Positions 9,090 through 18,179 are shown, counted from the stretch's first letter. The stretch is 34,064 bases of DNA from Gloeobacterales cyanobacterium ES-bin-313 (GCA_014379585.1 JACMLN010000050.1:1-34064), one strand, 5' to 3'. Translations and numbers: made by a program. Notes: generated by a model not told the origin, from the letters alone.

Positions 9090-9281
9090 TCAGGGAAGTG
9101 CCGAGATCTGGACTGTGTGATCAAAGCTGCTGCTGGCCAATGTTTTACCATCGGGACTAAAAGCGAAGGCAGAAACAGCCGCTTGTTGATCGATTTTCCG
9201 TAGACTCTCGGCGCGGACGCTGTTTTGGGCGAAAAAGCTAGAAAGCAGGAGGAAAAAGAAAAACTGGGTGAACCGGATCAT
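9090..9281 (-). pseudogene. Truncated exported WD40-repeat protein (one blade left)
   Basis: ATG at 9281 opens a 63-residue frame. A clear signal peptide (IRFTQFFFFLLLSSFFA, then a RAES cleavage region) is followed by one WD40 blade, AFAFSPDGKTLASSSFDHTV, which stops just where the next strand should end. A beta-propeller needs about seven blades, so one blade with a secretion signal is most easily read as the 5' remnant of a deleted periplasmic WD40 gene. No continuation was seen in other frames. A functional micropeptide is less likely. Confidence 0.6.
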
Positions 9282-9410
9282 GGGGACGAAAAAAGTTGCC
9301 TCAGCGATTTTACAGGGTCGCATTGCAACTGCTTGGTTTGCATTCTGACACCCCATAAGCTTTCTTGACATTCTGGGTACGCTCTATGTGCAGTTTTAGA
9401 GTCGAATCAG

Positions 9411-9623
9411 ATGCGTTCTTTTTCTTTGCTTGCTCTCGTGGTCGTTCTTGGATGTGTATTTTATTTTTCATCGCGTACTTTACCTAAAACTATCTTCGCG
9501 ACTAGCCCAACCACGGGCACCCAAAAGTTGCAGACCGAAGTCTATCGAGAACGGCTCAAACAGAAGACAGACGATCTCCAAAAAGGCTACGACAAGATGG
9601 ATCAAGAGGTGGGTTCCCAATAG
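9411..9623 (+). CDS. Small membrane-anchored hypothetical protein
   Basis: A 70-residue frame begins with a hydrophobic anchor or signal (about residues 4-20), followed by a charged, probably helical tail (VYRERLKQKTDDLQKGYDKM). I do not recognise the family. A consensus TTGACA at 9365-9370 could be a -35 box, but the best -10 (TATGTG, 9385) is only 14 nt away. The ribosome site is weak. It lies alone between the WD40 remnant and the NTF2-like gene. Confidence 0.45.
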   Translation: MRSFSLLALVVVLGCVFYFSSRTLPKTIFATSPTTGTQKLQTEVYRERLKQKTDDLQKGYDKMDQEVGSQ

Positions 9624-9797
9624 GGTAACCAAGGTTCGGCATTGAAGTTTCTCAACAGTTTTTGGTCGTACCTTGCCCTTTCTTCGCGCTTATGCCTGTC
9701 CACCGCTTTTTAAAGCCATTGATGAGTATTTTCTACTAGTCCTGGGTTAAGGCTGGCTGCTAAGATAAAGAAGTGTAAACTTTTAGGGTTTCTGAAC

Positions 9798-10610
9798 GTG
9801 CGGTTTAGCGCTTATTCCGGTTTGACGATCTCGCTTGTGTGCCTTGTAGCTGGCGCAGCCCAAGCCCAGTCCGTGGATGAAGTCGCTGTGAAAGCGACCC
9901 TGACCCATCTCGATGAAACAGCCTCCCGCTGCGATGTGGATGGGATGCTCACCCGCTACAGCCCAAATTTTAAAAGCAAAGATGGTCTAAATGTTGAGGC
10001 GACTCGCAAAGCTTTCACCAGCCTGTGTGCCAAGATCGACAAGCCCATGTACCGCAGCGAAGTCCGTTCCGTCAAAAAGCTTCCCAAGGGTGTGCTGCAA
10101 GTGGTGACGACGACGAATATGACTGCCACTTACCGCACCGAATTGCCCAAGCCCGCCCAACTGGTCAGCACTGTGGAGAGTTTGAACAGGTTTGAATCGG
10201 TGAAGGGTGTACTCAAGTTGGTGGGCCAAGAGATCTTGGCGGAAAATACGACGATCTCCATCGGCGAAAAACCACCACGGGTCAATCTCAACTTGCCGAC
10301 GATGGTCAAACCCGGACGGGATTTTAAGATCGAGGCCATTTTGCCGACGCCCCTCCAGGACAGTCCTGCCCTCGGCGGCATCAGCCTCACCCCAATCAAT
10401 GCAAAGACGAGTACGACCTTGCAAATGCCGACCCTCGAAGCACTGCGTTCGGGAGGGATTTTCAAGACAGGCCAAGCGCCGAGTCGCCAAGAGGATCAGT
10501 CCTTAACCCTCGCATTTGTGCAAGATGGCGGCATGATTTTGGTCAGTCAACGTCTGCGGGTCACTAGTGCTGAACCGCCTGTAAATTCTTCACCCTCTAA
10601 ATCGGAGTAG
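9798..10610 (+). CDS. Exported NTF2-like hypothetical protein
   Basis: A GTG start at 9798 gives 270 residues; no better ATG is nearby. An N-terminal signal peptide with an AQAQ-S cleavage region indicates export. The first mature segment (about 28-140: VKATLTHLDETASRCDVDGMLTRYSPNF...) has the helix-helix-sheet pattern of NTF2/SnoaL-like domains. The rest is a beta-rich region ending in a Ser/Pro tail. The function is unknown. The stop is 4 nt before the ndhD start codon, so the two genes are very probably co-transcribed. An exported protein next to an NDH-1 membrane subunit is odd and may only reflect shared transcription. Confidence 0.65.
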   Translation: MRFSAYSGLTISLVCLVAGAAQAQSVDEVAVKATLTHLDETASRCDVDGMLTRYSPNFKSKDGLNVEATRKAFTSLCAKIDKPMYRSEVRSVKKLPKGVLQVVTTTNMTATYRTELPKPAQLVSTVESLNRFESVKGVLKLVGQEILAENTTISIGEKPPRVNLNLPTMVKPGRDFKIEAILPTPLQDSPALGGISLTPINAKTSTTLQMPTLEALRSGGIFKTGQAPSRQEDQSLTLAFVQDGGMILVSQRLRVTSAEPPVNSSPSKSE

Positions 10611-10614
10611 ACCT

Positions 10615-12105
10615 GTGCCTTGGCTTAGTGTCATTTTTTTGCTGCCAGCCCTCGGTGCTTTTGGCCTTTCAGTCTTCCCTGGCGAGATCAGCTATCGGTT
10701 CGCCCGTATGTGGGCACTGGTCGTCTCAGGATTGACCTTTTTGGCCAGTGGCATTATGGCCTACCAGTTTAACTATGCAGACGGTGGCCAACAGTTCAAA
10801 GAGACCATCAACTGGATTCCCCAAGTCGGCATCAGTTATAGCCTCTCAGTGGACGGCCTCAGTTTGCCCTTGGTGTTGCTCACTGGCTTACTCGTCGTCC
10901 TCTCGATCTTCACCAGTTGGGAACTCAATCAGCGTTCGCGGCTCTACTACTCATTAATTCTGTTGTTGATGACAGGAGTAATGGGGGCGTTTTTGGCCCG
11001 CGATGCGATTATTTTCTTCCTCTCCTACGAATTGGAGTTGATTCCCCTTTACTTCTTGATCAGTATCTGGGGCGGCAAGCGCCGTGAGTACGCGGGCACG
11101 AAATTTTTGCTCTACACGTTCATCTCTGGCATCTCCCTTCTCGTTGTTTTCCTCAGTGCTTTCTTTGTCTCAGGCTCCGGGAGTTTCAGCATTGATGCCC
11201 TCGCCAATCCGCAAACACCCTATCCCCTAGCATTTCAGGCGATTGCGCTTGGTGTTTTGACGCTTGGCTTTGGGATCAAGATGCCCCTTGTGCCTTTGCA
11301 TACCTGGCTACCTGATGCCCACGTCGAAGCACCCACCGCTGTCTCAGTGTTGCTGGCCGGTGTTCTGCTCAAACTCGGTACCTACGGCATCGTCCGCTTC
11401 GGTCTAGGACTGTTTCCCCAAGCGGCTAGCCAGTTTGCCTGGTTGCTCGCTGTCCTTGCCGTCATCAACGTGATCTACGCATCGTTGGCAGCCATCGCCC
11501 AGACGGACATGAAGAAGATGATCGCCTACAGTTCGATTGCCCACATGGGTTACGTCGTTCTCGGTATCGCTTCTTTAAATACCATTGGTCTCAACGGTGC
11601 TGTCTTCCAGATGGTCAGCCACGGGATCATCTCCGGTCTACTGTTTATGTTGGTCGGCATTGTCTACGAAAAAGCCGGCACCCGCGAACTGCCCAAGCTT
11701 GGTGGCCTCTTCGCGACATTGCCCATCGTCGGCGCTTTCTTTACAACAGCAGCGATGGCCAATGCCGGTCTGCCTGGTCTGAGCGGATTCATCGCCGAAT
11801 TCCTGGTTTTCCGGGGTGGCTTTGAGCGCTTCCAGATCCCGACTGTGCTCTGTATCTTTGGGGTCGTCCTCACCGCGATCTACATGCTCAAATTGATGGC
11901 GAAAGCGTTCTTTGGCAAGATTCCCGATCAACTCCTGACCATGCCCCGCGTCAGTCTGCCTGAACTGGCTCCATCCTTTGTGCTTGTACTGGTCATGCTC
12001 GCCTACGGCCTTGCACCCAGCTTACTCACAGGCATGTTTGAGCCCAGTGTTGCCACCCTCGTCAAGCAACTTGGCACTGAAACCGTCGCCCAACTGCCCC
12101 GCTAA
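10615..12105 (+). CDS. ndhD: NAD(P)H-quinone oxidoreductase (NDH-1) subunit 4, NdhD/NuoM type
   Basis: 496 residues with about 14 membrane helices. It is a proton-pumping antiporter-like subunit of thylakoid or plasma membrane NDH-1. Family marks are the key glutamate in SYELELIPLYFLI, the following conserved lysine helix (TKFLLYTFISG), PLHTWLPDAHVEAPT and AQTDMKKMIAYSSIAHMG. A GTG start at 10615 has GGAG about 8 nt upstream. Cyanobacteria have NdhD1/D2 (respiration, cyclic flow) and NdhD3/D4 (CO2 uptake) paralogs; I cannot separate these without a tree, and no ndhF or chp/cup gene is adjacent. The transcript ends at the hairpin 12107-12145. Confidence 0.93.
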   Translation: MPWLSVIFLLPALGAFGLSVFPGEISYRFARMWALVVSGLTFLASGIMAYQFNYADGGQQFKETINWIPQVGISYSLSVDGLSLPLVLLTGLLVVLSIFTSWELNQRSRLYYSLILLLMTGVMGAFLARDAIIFFLSYELELIPLYFLISIWGGKRREYAGTKFLLYTFISGISLLVVFLSAFFVSGSGSFSIDALANPQTPYPLAFQAIALGVLTLGFGIKMPLVPLHTWLPDAHVEAPTAVSVLLAGVLLKLGTYGIVRFGLGLFPQAASQFAWLLAVLAVINVIYASLAAIAQTDMKKMIAYSSIAHMGYVVLGIASLNTIGLNGAVFQMVSHGIISGLLFMLVGIVYEKAGTRELPKLGGLFATLPIVGAFFTTAAMANAGLPGLSGFIAEFLVFRGGFERFQIPTVLCIFGVVLTAIYMLKLMAKAFFGKIPDQLLTMPRVSLPELAPSFVLVLVMLAYGLAPSLLTGMFEPSVATLVKQLGTETVAQLPR

Positions 12106-12106
12106 T

Positions 12107-12145
12107 CTTTGCAACAGCGCTTTCCTGGTGGAAAGCGCCGCAAAG
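12107..12145. terminator. Bidirectional hairpin between ndhD and the DUF3285-like gene
   Basis: GCGCTTTCC (12117-12125) pairs perfectly with GGAAAGCGC (12130-12138) around TGGT. An outer CTTTGC/GCAAAG pair (12107-12112, 12140-12145) extends the stem with a small bulge. It starts 2 nt after the ndhD stop and ends 5 nt before the stop of the convergent small gene, as expected for a shared terminator. Confidence 0.7.
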
Positions 12146-12150
12146 CTGGG

Positions 12151-12330
12151 CTAGCCCCGAAAGATGACACTCATCAGGACGAAGAAGCCGATCACAGCCA
12201 TGAGAGTGAGGGCGAAATGCTTGAGGGAAGTGCCGCGCTTGAGCACCATGTTACGCATCGCCAGTTTCGTGAAACTGGGATTCACTTCTCCGGGTTTAAT
12301 CAGGGGGTTATCGGTGGTTGGTTCGGACAT
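12151..12330 (-). CDS. Small single-helix membrane protein, DUF3285-like
   Basis: 59 residues from ATG 12330, chosen because an AAGGGGA site lies about 8 nt upstream; an in-frame start 7 codons earlier lacks one. The pattern is a polar N-terminus, then SFTKLAMRNMVLKRGTSLKHF and one C-terminal hydrophobic helix. This matches my memory of the cyanobacterial DUF3285 family (x-KLAMRNMV-KG-SLxHF). The positive residues before the helix predict a cytoplasmic N-terminus. The role is unknown, and the gene is convergent with ndhD. Confidence 0.75.
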   Translation of the reverse strand: MSEPTTDNPLIKPGEVNPSFTKLAMRNMVLKRGTSLKHFALTLMAVIGFFVLMSVIFRG

Positions 12331-12405
12331 GGTGTATCCCCTTATGCGCAAATTAAAGCATGCAGCCCGTAGAATGGCCTTGCAGCTCTAGTCCCAGGGT
12401 AATCG

Positions 12406-13860
12406 ATGACGGACACAGGAACCACTCTTCTTCAACAGTACGAACCGGGCGATTTTTACGACGAGATGTTTAGTGAACAGGGTCAAGCCCGTCCTCACTA
12501 TCAGACCTTGGCCACTTTGTTGTCTCGCTTTTCTGGTGAGGAGATCGAGAAACGGGCACGTCTAGCAAAGTTAGCCTTTCTCAATCGCGGCATTACTTTT
12601 GCTGTCTACGGTTCCGACGAAGGCACCGAAAAGATTTTCCCCTTCGACCTGATTCCGCGCATCATCCCCAACAGTGAGTGGCAGGTGATCGAAAAAGGGC
12701 TGAAGCAGCGCTTGACTGCCCTCAATCTCTTCTTAAAAGATCTCTACAACGATCAAAAAATTCTCAAAGACAAAGTCGTACCCCGCCACCTCATCGAGAG
12801 TGCCAGCCACTTTCGTCCCCAGTTCTGTGGCATGAAAGTTCCGAAAGATGCCTACGTCCAGATCTGTGGCACAGACTTGATTCGCGACCGCAATGGCGAA
12901 TATGTGGTGCTCGAAGACAACCTGCGCGTCCCTTCCGGGGTTTCCTACGTCCTCGAAAATCGCCGGATCATGAAGCAAGTTTTCCCGGTGGTCTTTGCCA
13001 ACTACCCCGTCCTCCCCGTGATGGACTATCCCCTGCGCCTCCTTCAGACCCTACGTCACGTTTCCCCTGTCCCCGATCCGACTGTCGTCGTTTTAACTCC
13101 AGGTGTCTACAATTCTGCCTACTTTGAGCACGCCTTTCTCGCCCTCCAGATGGGTGTGGAACTTGTCGAAGGCCGCGACTTATTGGTCGAAAATGATCGC
13201 GTCTATGCCAAGACCGTGGCTGGCTTGCGTCCCGTCCACGTCATCTACCGCCGCCTCGACGACGATTTTCTCGATCCAGAAGTGTTCCGTACCGATTCTT
13301 ATTTAGGTGTCCCTGGCCTCATGCGCGCCTACCGCGCTGGCAATGTCGTTCTTTCCAACACCGTCGGTACAGGCGTTGCCGACGACAAAGTGATCTACAA
13401 ATTCGTGCCAGAGATCATCCGCTACTACCTAGGCGAAGACATCATCCTCAAAAACGTCGATACCTACATGGCCGAAGACGAGAAAGAGGGGCGATACATC
13501 CTCGAAAACATGGAATCCCTGGTCGTCAAGGAAGCGGACAATTCCGGTGGATACGGCATGTTGATCGGCCCCAAGGCCACCCGCGCCGAAATCGCTGAAT
13601 TTCGAGAACGCGTCCAAGCCAACCCACGCAATTACTTAGCCCAACCCGTCGTCAACTTCTCCCGTCATCCCACCTACTCCGAAGACTCTCACAGCTTTTA
13701 CGGTTGCCATGTCGATTTGCGTCCTTACATTCTCAACAATGGTGACGACATCTGGGTTCTGCCCGGTGGACTAACCCGTGTTGCTCTAAAAAAAGGCTCT
13801 CTGGTGGTCAACTCCAGCCAAGGTGGGGGTTCCAAGGACACCTGGGTATTGAGCGATTGA
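12406..13860 (+). CDS. Circularly permuted ATP-grasp family protein (DUF404/407 type)
   Basis: 484 residues with the typical start ([15 protein letters not shown]), the central [32 protein letters not shown] segment that carries acidic nucleotide/Mg ligands, and the C-terminal [19 protein letters not shown] loop. These are hallmarks of type 2 circularly permuted ATP-grasp proteins. They are predicted ATP-dependent carboxylate-amine ligases that make an unknown peptide-like product. In many genomes the next genes encode an alpha-E protein and a transglutaminase-like protease; here the next feature is a hairpin and repeat copy B, so those partners are absent locally. The start is supported by AGGGTA upstream. 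Confidence 0.88.
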   Translation: MTDTGTTLLQQYEPGDFYDEMFSEQGQARPHYQTLATLLSRFSGEEIEKRARLAKLAFLNRGITFAVYGSDEGTEKIFPFDLIPRIIPNSEWQVIEKGLKQRLTALNLFLKDLYNDQKILKDKVVPRHLIESASHFRPQFCGMKVPKDAYVQICGTDLIRDRNGEYVVLEDNLRVPSGVSYVLENRRIMKQVFPVVFANYPVLPVMDYPLRLLQTLRHVSPVPDPTVVVLTPGVYNSAYFEHAFLALQMGVELVEGRDLLVENDRVYAKTVAGLRPVHVIYRRLDDDFLDPEVFRTDSYLGVPGLMRAYRAGNVVLSNTVGTGVADDKVIYKFVPEIIRYYLGEDIILKNVDTYMAEDEKEGRYILENMESLVVKEADNSGGYGMLIGPKATRAEIAEFRERVQANPRNYLAQPVVNFSRHPTYSEDSHSFYGCHVDLRPYILNNGDDIWVLPGGLTRVALKKGSLVVNSSQGGGSKDTWVLSD

Positions 13861-13881
13861 TGCGGTATGGATCGTTAGAGG

Positions 13882-13897
13882 GCACGCAGTAGCGTGC
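13882..13897 (+). terminator. Short hairpin after the ATP-grasp gene
   Basis: GCACGC (13882-13887), loop AGTA, GCGTGC (13892-13897) form a perfect 6-bp stem 21 nt after the stop codon, touching the left edge of repeat copy B. There is no T-tract; the following A/T-rich repeat tract may help release. Confidence 0.4.
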
Positions 13898-14186
13898 GGG
13901 GAAATTCAAAATTAAGAATTCAAAATTCAAAATTTTGAATTCAATGGTTTTCGCCATGGGCCTGAGACGCGCAGCGTCATACCTACCGTGCCACCAGTCC
14001 ACAGACTGCGGTGATTGCGCACCCGCCCGCAACGTGAGACGAAATCTGCGCAACCCAACAACACCAAGTATCAAGCCACTAAAGTTGCCAAGGGGGTGTG
14101 GGGGACAGGCTTCTGTCCCCCACGGGGCGGGGGTTTTAGGGGGCGGGGCTTGCCCCTGCCCCCTAATGCCGTTCGCCATACTTATC
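13897..14186. repeat. Intergenic repeat, copy B (short form)
   Basis: About 290 bp nearly identical to copy A from CGGGGAAATTC through TTCGCCAT-TTATC. It lacks the left block shared by copies A and C. The AAATTC/GAATTC tract has a different unit arrangement from A and C. The CCACAGACTGTGG palindrome carries one change here (CTGCGG). It occupies nearly all of the gap between two convergent genes, the same setting as copy A. Confidence 0.9.
14098..14166. terminator. Tandem GC-rich hairpins in repeat copy B
   Basis: These are the same two hairpins as in copy A: an 11-bp perfect stem (14098-14108 with 14113-14123) and a second long stem (14136-14149 with 14152-14166). They start 33 nt before the last codon of the convergent STAND ATPase gene. 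A terminator role is inferred from position and structure. Confidence 0.5.
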
Positions 14187-14198
14187 GCAACCCACCAA

Positions 14199-16481
14199 TC
14201 ACTCGTCCGACAATCTTCTCGACAGTGCCCGCGCATCTTCCAGACTGGCGTGGCGCAGACGTTCAAACGTGGCAAGTGCTTGTCCAGCCAGTTCTTGAGC
14301 CTCAGTTTTCCTGCCGAGTCCAGACAAAACGCGCGCCATGCGGAATTGGCCTTCCGCGACCAAATCTCGACGATGGATCTTCAGAGCCAAGTTCTGACCT
14401 TCCTGCAACCAGCGCTGGGCCAGAGGCAGATCTGACTGGTGAAAAGCAACCAGCCCCAGGTTGAGCGCACAGATCGCCCGTTGTTCTTCTAGGGCATGTG
14501 CCAGCGCATAAGCCTGTTTAAAGCACTCGTTCGCCCGCTCAAAGTCTTTGAGGTCGCAGCGAACCCGGCCAAGGTCGTTGAGGGTCGTGACGATCTGACG
14601 AACAGTGCCATGGGTACGACAGAAGTAGAGCACCGCCTGCAAGCGCGCTTCAGCCAAATCCAGGTCGCCCCGTGCCCGTGCTTGCAGACCTTCCCAGCGC
14701 TGCCGATAAATATCGACATCTTCTTGCAGTCCGCACTGACCCGCCGCATAGAGCAGACGTTGCATCCAGTGTTCTGCCTCTTCGGGTTCGTTGCGGGCGT
14801 AAGGCCCATACACCCACACCAGGCATTGGGCGCTCCACACCGCCCCCATCCAATGCTCACTAGCAGTGGAGACATCGAAACCCTGCCGCGCGATCTGCAC
14901 CAGTTCCGTCCAGTAGCCCCGAAACCACAAAAAGCGGCGCAGCGAACGGATAAATTCGATCAAAAGCAGTGACGAACGCTTATGAATCGCCGTGTAGCCA
15001 GCACTGCTCGCTTCTTGAAGCCAGACCATGCAGCTTTGCAAGTTCGGCCACTCTGCTTCCAATTGGTCGTAACTGGCGAAATCGGCGGGGTGGTCGCCAC
15101 CGTAGGTGCGGGCGAACTCCGCCCATGCCTGGGCAAAGCGCAGGCCACTTTCGTCGTCGATGCGGCTGCCTGCCAGGGTACTTGTCAGTGGCAGGAGGTG
15201 AAAGTGTGCGTGTTCGGGATCGCTCTCGGCAAGGGACAACTGCACCAGTTGTTCGCAGGCACCCTGCACAAGTTCGATCGGCAAACCGCTCGCAGCAGCG
15301 AGCATCGGCAGTGTAGCGGGGGCACGAAAGAGCGCGAGGGTCGAGAATACCTGCCGCCCCTGAGCGGATAGCTGTTCTAAGGATTCAGCAAAGACAAACC
15401 CGTGCAGATCGCTGGTCATAGCCGCTTGAGCAAGCATTTCCAGAACCCGTTCGTAACTGTAGCTCTTCTGGGTAATCAGCCGCATTGTCCACCGCAGCGC
15501 CAAGGGGGATCCCCCCGCTGCTGTGTAGAGTTTCTGAATACCGCTCTCGCCCAGTTGGGTAACCACGTCTAAAACATCCGCATCTTTCGCCGCGAGGCAG
15601 GCGAACAGTTCGTAGGCAGTCTGCCAGGGCAGCGGATCGAGGCGCACAGTCACAGCACTCTCCCCCGATCGGCGGCGACTCGTGACGATTGCCTTGCAAT
15701 CGCGGGGCAGACGACGCAGGAATTCACCGACCTCCTGGCGCTCCTCAGCCGTGAGCGTCTCCAGATTGTCGAGCACCAGCAGCGAACGCGTCCCCACGAG
15801 GGCGCGCTCCAGATGTTGGCATTTTTCTTGCGTCGTTCCGAGGCGGCGGATTTCCACCCCCCGCAGCTGCGCGAGTTCATCGAGCAGTGCATCGAGGGTC
15901 GTTGGTGCCAGGATGTCCTGCTGCACGCCACGGGCAGTCAGATAGGTCGTCTTGGCGCTCACCCAGAGGTAGGCACCAAAAAATCCCTCTTTTCGACAAA
16001 GATGGGCGACCGCGAGGGCCAAGGCACTCTTGCCCAGACCACCCTGGCCGTCGATTACCACACCCCATCCCCGTTCCTGGGGACTCAGTCCTTCGAGACA
16101 CCGCGCGATCTCCGCCTCCCGCCCAACAAAAAGGTCGATGGCAGGTAGGTTATCGATAGCCGGTGTTTGGGGCGCTGTGCCTACTGAAGCTGGTACCAGT
16201 TCCGCCAGCACATCTTCCAAACGATCACAGCGATCTAGTTGCCGATCCACGTCGTCGAGGAGTTCTCGTAGTTCCGGAGTGGCTGGGTAGGCAATCGCCA
16301 TCTCCTCCAAATCCTGGAAAAGGACACGCGCCTTGCGTACTTGGCGATTCAGTTTTTTGCCCTGGAGCAAAAACAGCGGACGGCGCTGCTTTTCTACTTC
16401 ATCGAGAGCGTCGTCGAGTCCGTCAAGCAGCGCTCTTGCTCGCTTGTATTCCCGTGTCAGGCTGCCGAAAGCTTCTTGCAT
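14199..16481 (-). CDS. STAND-type NTPase (NB-ARC-like) with C-terminal TPR repeats
   Basis: 760 residues. The N-terminal 100 residues are a charged helical bundle with no recognisable enzymatic effector. The NTPase core has VGRE (119-122), Walker A GQGGLGKS (145-152), Walker B SLLVLDNLE (233-241), a sensor-like TSRR (268-271) and GGSPLALR (323-330, the GLPL-type motif). A winged-helix-like region follows, then TPR helices from about 590 to the end (for example LNDLGRVRCDLKDFERANECFKQAYALAHAL). STAND proteins act as signal-triggered oligomerising switches in regulation, conflict or cell death. It lies 36 bp downstream of a small coiled-coil gene in the same direction, probably as one operon. 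The 3' end abuts repeat copy B. What it senses is unknown. Confidence 0.82.
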   Translation of the reverse strand: MQEAFGSLTREYKRARALLDGLDDALDEVEKQRRPLFLLQGKKLNRQVRKARVLFQDLEEMAIAYPATPELRELLDDVDRQLDRCDRLEDVLAELVPASVGTAPQTPAIDNLPAIDLFVGREAEIARCLEGLSPQERGWGVVIDGQGGLGKSALALAVAHLCRKEGFFGAYLWVSAKTTYLTARGVQQDILAPTTLDALLDELAQLRGVEIRRLGTTQEKCQHLERALVGTRSLLVLDNLETLTAEERQEVGEFLRRLPRDCKAIVTSRRRSGESAVTVRLDPLPWQTAYELFACLAAKDADVLDVVTQLGESGIQKLYTAAGGSPLALRWTMRLITQKSYSYERVLEMLAQAAMTSDLHGFVFAESLEQLSAQGRQVFSTLALFRAPATLPMLAAASGLPIELVQGACEQLVQLSLAESDPEHAHFHLLPLTSTLAGSRIDDESGLRFAQAWAEFARTYGGDHPADFASYDQLEAEWPNLQSCMVWLQEASSAGYTAIHKRSSLLLIEFIRSLRRFLWFRGYWTELVQIARQGFDVSTASEHWMGAVWSAQCLVWVYGPYARNEPEEAEHWMQRLLYAAGQCGLQEDVDIYRQRWEGLQARARGDLDLAEARLQAVLYFCRTHGTVRQIVTTLNDLGRVRCDLKDFERANECFKQAYALAHALEEQRAICALNLGLVAFHQSDLPLAQRWLQEGQNLALKIHRRDLVAEGQFRMARVLSGLGRKTEAQELAGQALATFERLRHASLEDARALSRRLSDE

Positions 16482-16517
16482 TACCGTTACCCCAGCTTAT
16501 AGGCAGGCTGAAAAAAT

Positions 16518-16961
16518 TCAGGCCGCATGCTCAGATTGAACCTCAAAAACGAGTCGATCCGCTTTTTGTTGCGCGGTCAAAGTAGACAGATCCACACCCC
16601 CCTCTTGGCCGGTGTAGGCCGCGATCACTTGATCTTCTACCGAGACATCCAGGTTCTGAGCGCCAACATTGCGCGCTTCAAGAATCTCAACGGCCTGGAT
16701 CGCCTCTTCGAGCATCTGCAAGTTTGCTGGCTCCACCAAGCGCTTGAATTCATTCAAGGCTGCGTACTCGGACTGCAGAGCAGTATGCTCCGAACTCAAA
16801 GTCTCAAGCGCCTTCTGGGACTGTTGAAATTGAGAGAGTAAATGCAGGAACTTGCCTTTTAACTCTGTGTGCGCCTGGGAAAGATCTCGGTGGCGCTCAT
16901 CCAACTGAATATAAGCCTGACTTAAGCGTATATACTTATCTATAGGAAAATCCACGACCAT
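16518..16961 (-). CDS. Coiled-coil hypothetical protein
   Basis: 147 residues starting at ATG 16961 behind GGAG. Residues about 20-75 form a heptad-rich coiled coil (LKGKFLHLLSQFQQSQKALETL). An acidic, less helical C-terminal part (VEDQVIAAYTGQEGGVDLSTL) follows. I do not recognise a family. It is the first gene of a likely two-gene minus-strand operon with the STAND ATPase, so it could be a partner that recruits or restrains that ATPase through its helical N-terminal domain. That is inference from position only. Confidence 0.6.
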   Translation of the reverse strand: MVVDFPIDKYIRLSQAYIQLDERHRDLSQAHTELKGKFLHLLSQFQQSQKALETLSSEHTALQSEYAALNEFKRLVEPANLQMLEEAIQAVEILEARNVGAQNLDVSVEDQVIAAYTGQEGGVDLSTLTAQQKADRLVFEVQSEHAA

Positions 16962-17111
16962 CGCTCCAGCAGTTTTGTACAGTCATCCTGGCATAATCGG
17001 TAGCAATCACTACTATACAGGGTCGGGCAAGTTTTTTGGGTGAGAATCCTGCGCTGCGCTGGCCTGTTACCATTGGGCATCCCAGAGCGGTTGTTCGGAT
17101 AGGAGTTTTCG

Positions 17112-18179
17112 ATGAGCCGTTTCCCGGCGCAGAACGAAGGAGAAACGGGGATTGACGCGAGCACGGTTGAACTTGCTGCTTTCGAAGACCTCAGCGATGA
17201 AGTGCTGATCGGTTCCGCTGGGACATCACCGCTCCATCTGATTGCCCTCCACGAGCGCTACAAAAGGTTGGTCAGTGAACTAGCAACACACCGCCCTCTG
17301 AGCCAGCGGATTTGGTTTAATCTCTTTGAAATGCTTGAGCACGATCCACAATCTTTGTTGCCTGTGGAGGAGAAGCTGACCCAGATGGTGGAGAAGCTCT
17401 TTGGGGGGTGCATCCGCAGTGAGAAAACTTTCTTGCCCGATCCGCTGGCCTGGTATTTGCACAGAGCGCTGAATACGCTTCCCCAGCCAATGCGCGTCAT
17501 CCTCCAACTTGTCGAAGTGGAGCAGCGTTCACCAACGGAAATCACCGGATTTCTGGCTGAACGCGGGTTTGGGATCACAGTCTCAGAAGTAGAAGATGGC
17601 TATGCCCAGGCGAAAGATCTGCTGGTGGAGGGTCTTCCAGCCGTGGTGAACAGGATTTACTTCGGCGGAGTGATCGATTGCTTGAGCCTGACACCCTGGC
17701 TGCATCTGGAGATAGCAGACGAGATCCGGGATTTCGATGTCTGGAAACAAACCCAAACACTGCCACCTCAGACCGCCCCAACCTCAGCCGATGGAAAACA
17801 GCGATGGTGGGTTGCCATATCCGTGGCCCTGAGTGTGCTCGTGATCGGCGTGGTCGCATCGCAACCGAGGCAGGCGATCCCGACTTATTCTTCCAAAGTA
17901 TCAGTACAACCGCCATCGACAACGCCAGTCCCGAAGCGCATGGATCCCCCAAGTGCCCCGATCTGGAGTGGAAAAACCTATGTTTTGGTCGCCGATCCAG
18001 GCCCAGAAGGGTTCGCCAAACTGCAAACCATCGACCGTAAGATTTATTACCGCAAGTATCAAGGCAAACTCCACATTCAAGTTGGTGCCTTCTCGACGCG
18101 CAGCAGTGCTGAAGTCACAGGTGGGCAGGTGAGTCAGTTGGGTTTCGAGCCAATCTTCGCGCCTGAGATTGGACCTTGA
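17112..18179 (+). CDS. Membrane protein joining an ECF-sigma-like region to a SPOR domain
   Basis: 355 residues from ATG 17112, with AGGAG 6 nt upstream. Residues about 27-60 (LSDEVLIGSAGTSPLHLIALHERYKRLV) resemble the start of ECF sigma region 2. Residues 121-175 (LPQPMRVILQLVEVEQRSPTEITGFLAERG...) resemble sigma region 4, with the LP-x-x-R-x-V-x-L-x-x-VE-x-x-S pattern and a helix-turn-helix-like segment. A single membrane helix spans 231-249 (WWVAISVALSVLVIGVVA). After a Pro/Ser linker the C-terminus (287-352, HIQVGAFSTRSSAEVTGGQV) is a SPOR domain, which in other proteins binds denuded peptidoglycan. The inferred topology is cytoplasmic sigma-like part, periplasmic SPOR. The sigma similarity is by pattern only, and promoter-binding activity is doubtful. 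Confidence 0.65.
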   Translation: MSRFPAQNEGETGIDASTVELAAFEDLSDEVLIGSAGTSPLHLIALHERYKRLVSELATHRPLSQRIWFNLFEMLEHDPQSLLPVEEKLTQMVEKLFGGCIRSEKTFLPDPLAWYLHRALNTLPQPMRVILQLVEVEQRSPTEITGFLAERGFGITVSEVEDGYAQAKDLLVEGLPAVVNRIYFGGVIDCLSLTPWLHLEIADEIRDFDVWKQTQTLPPQTAPTSADGKQRWWVAISVALSVLVIGVVASQPRQAIPTYSSKVSVQPPSTTPVPKRMDPPSAPIWSGKTYVLVADPGPEGFAKLQTIDRKIYYRKYQGKLHIQVGAFSTRSSAEVTGGQVSQLGFEPIFAPEIGP

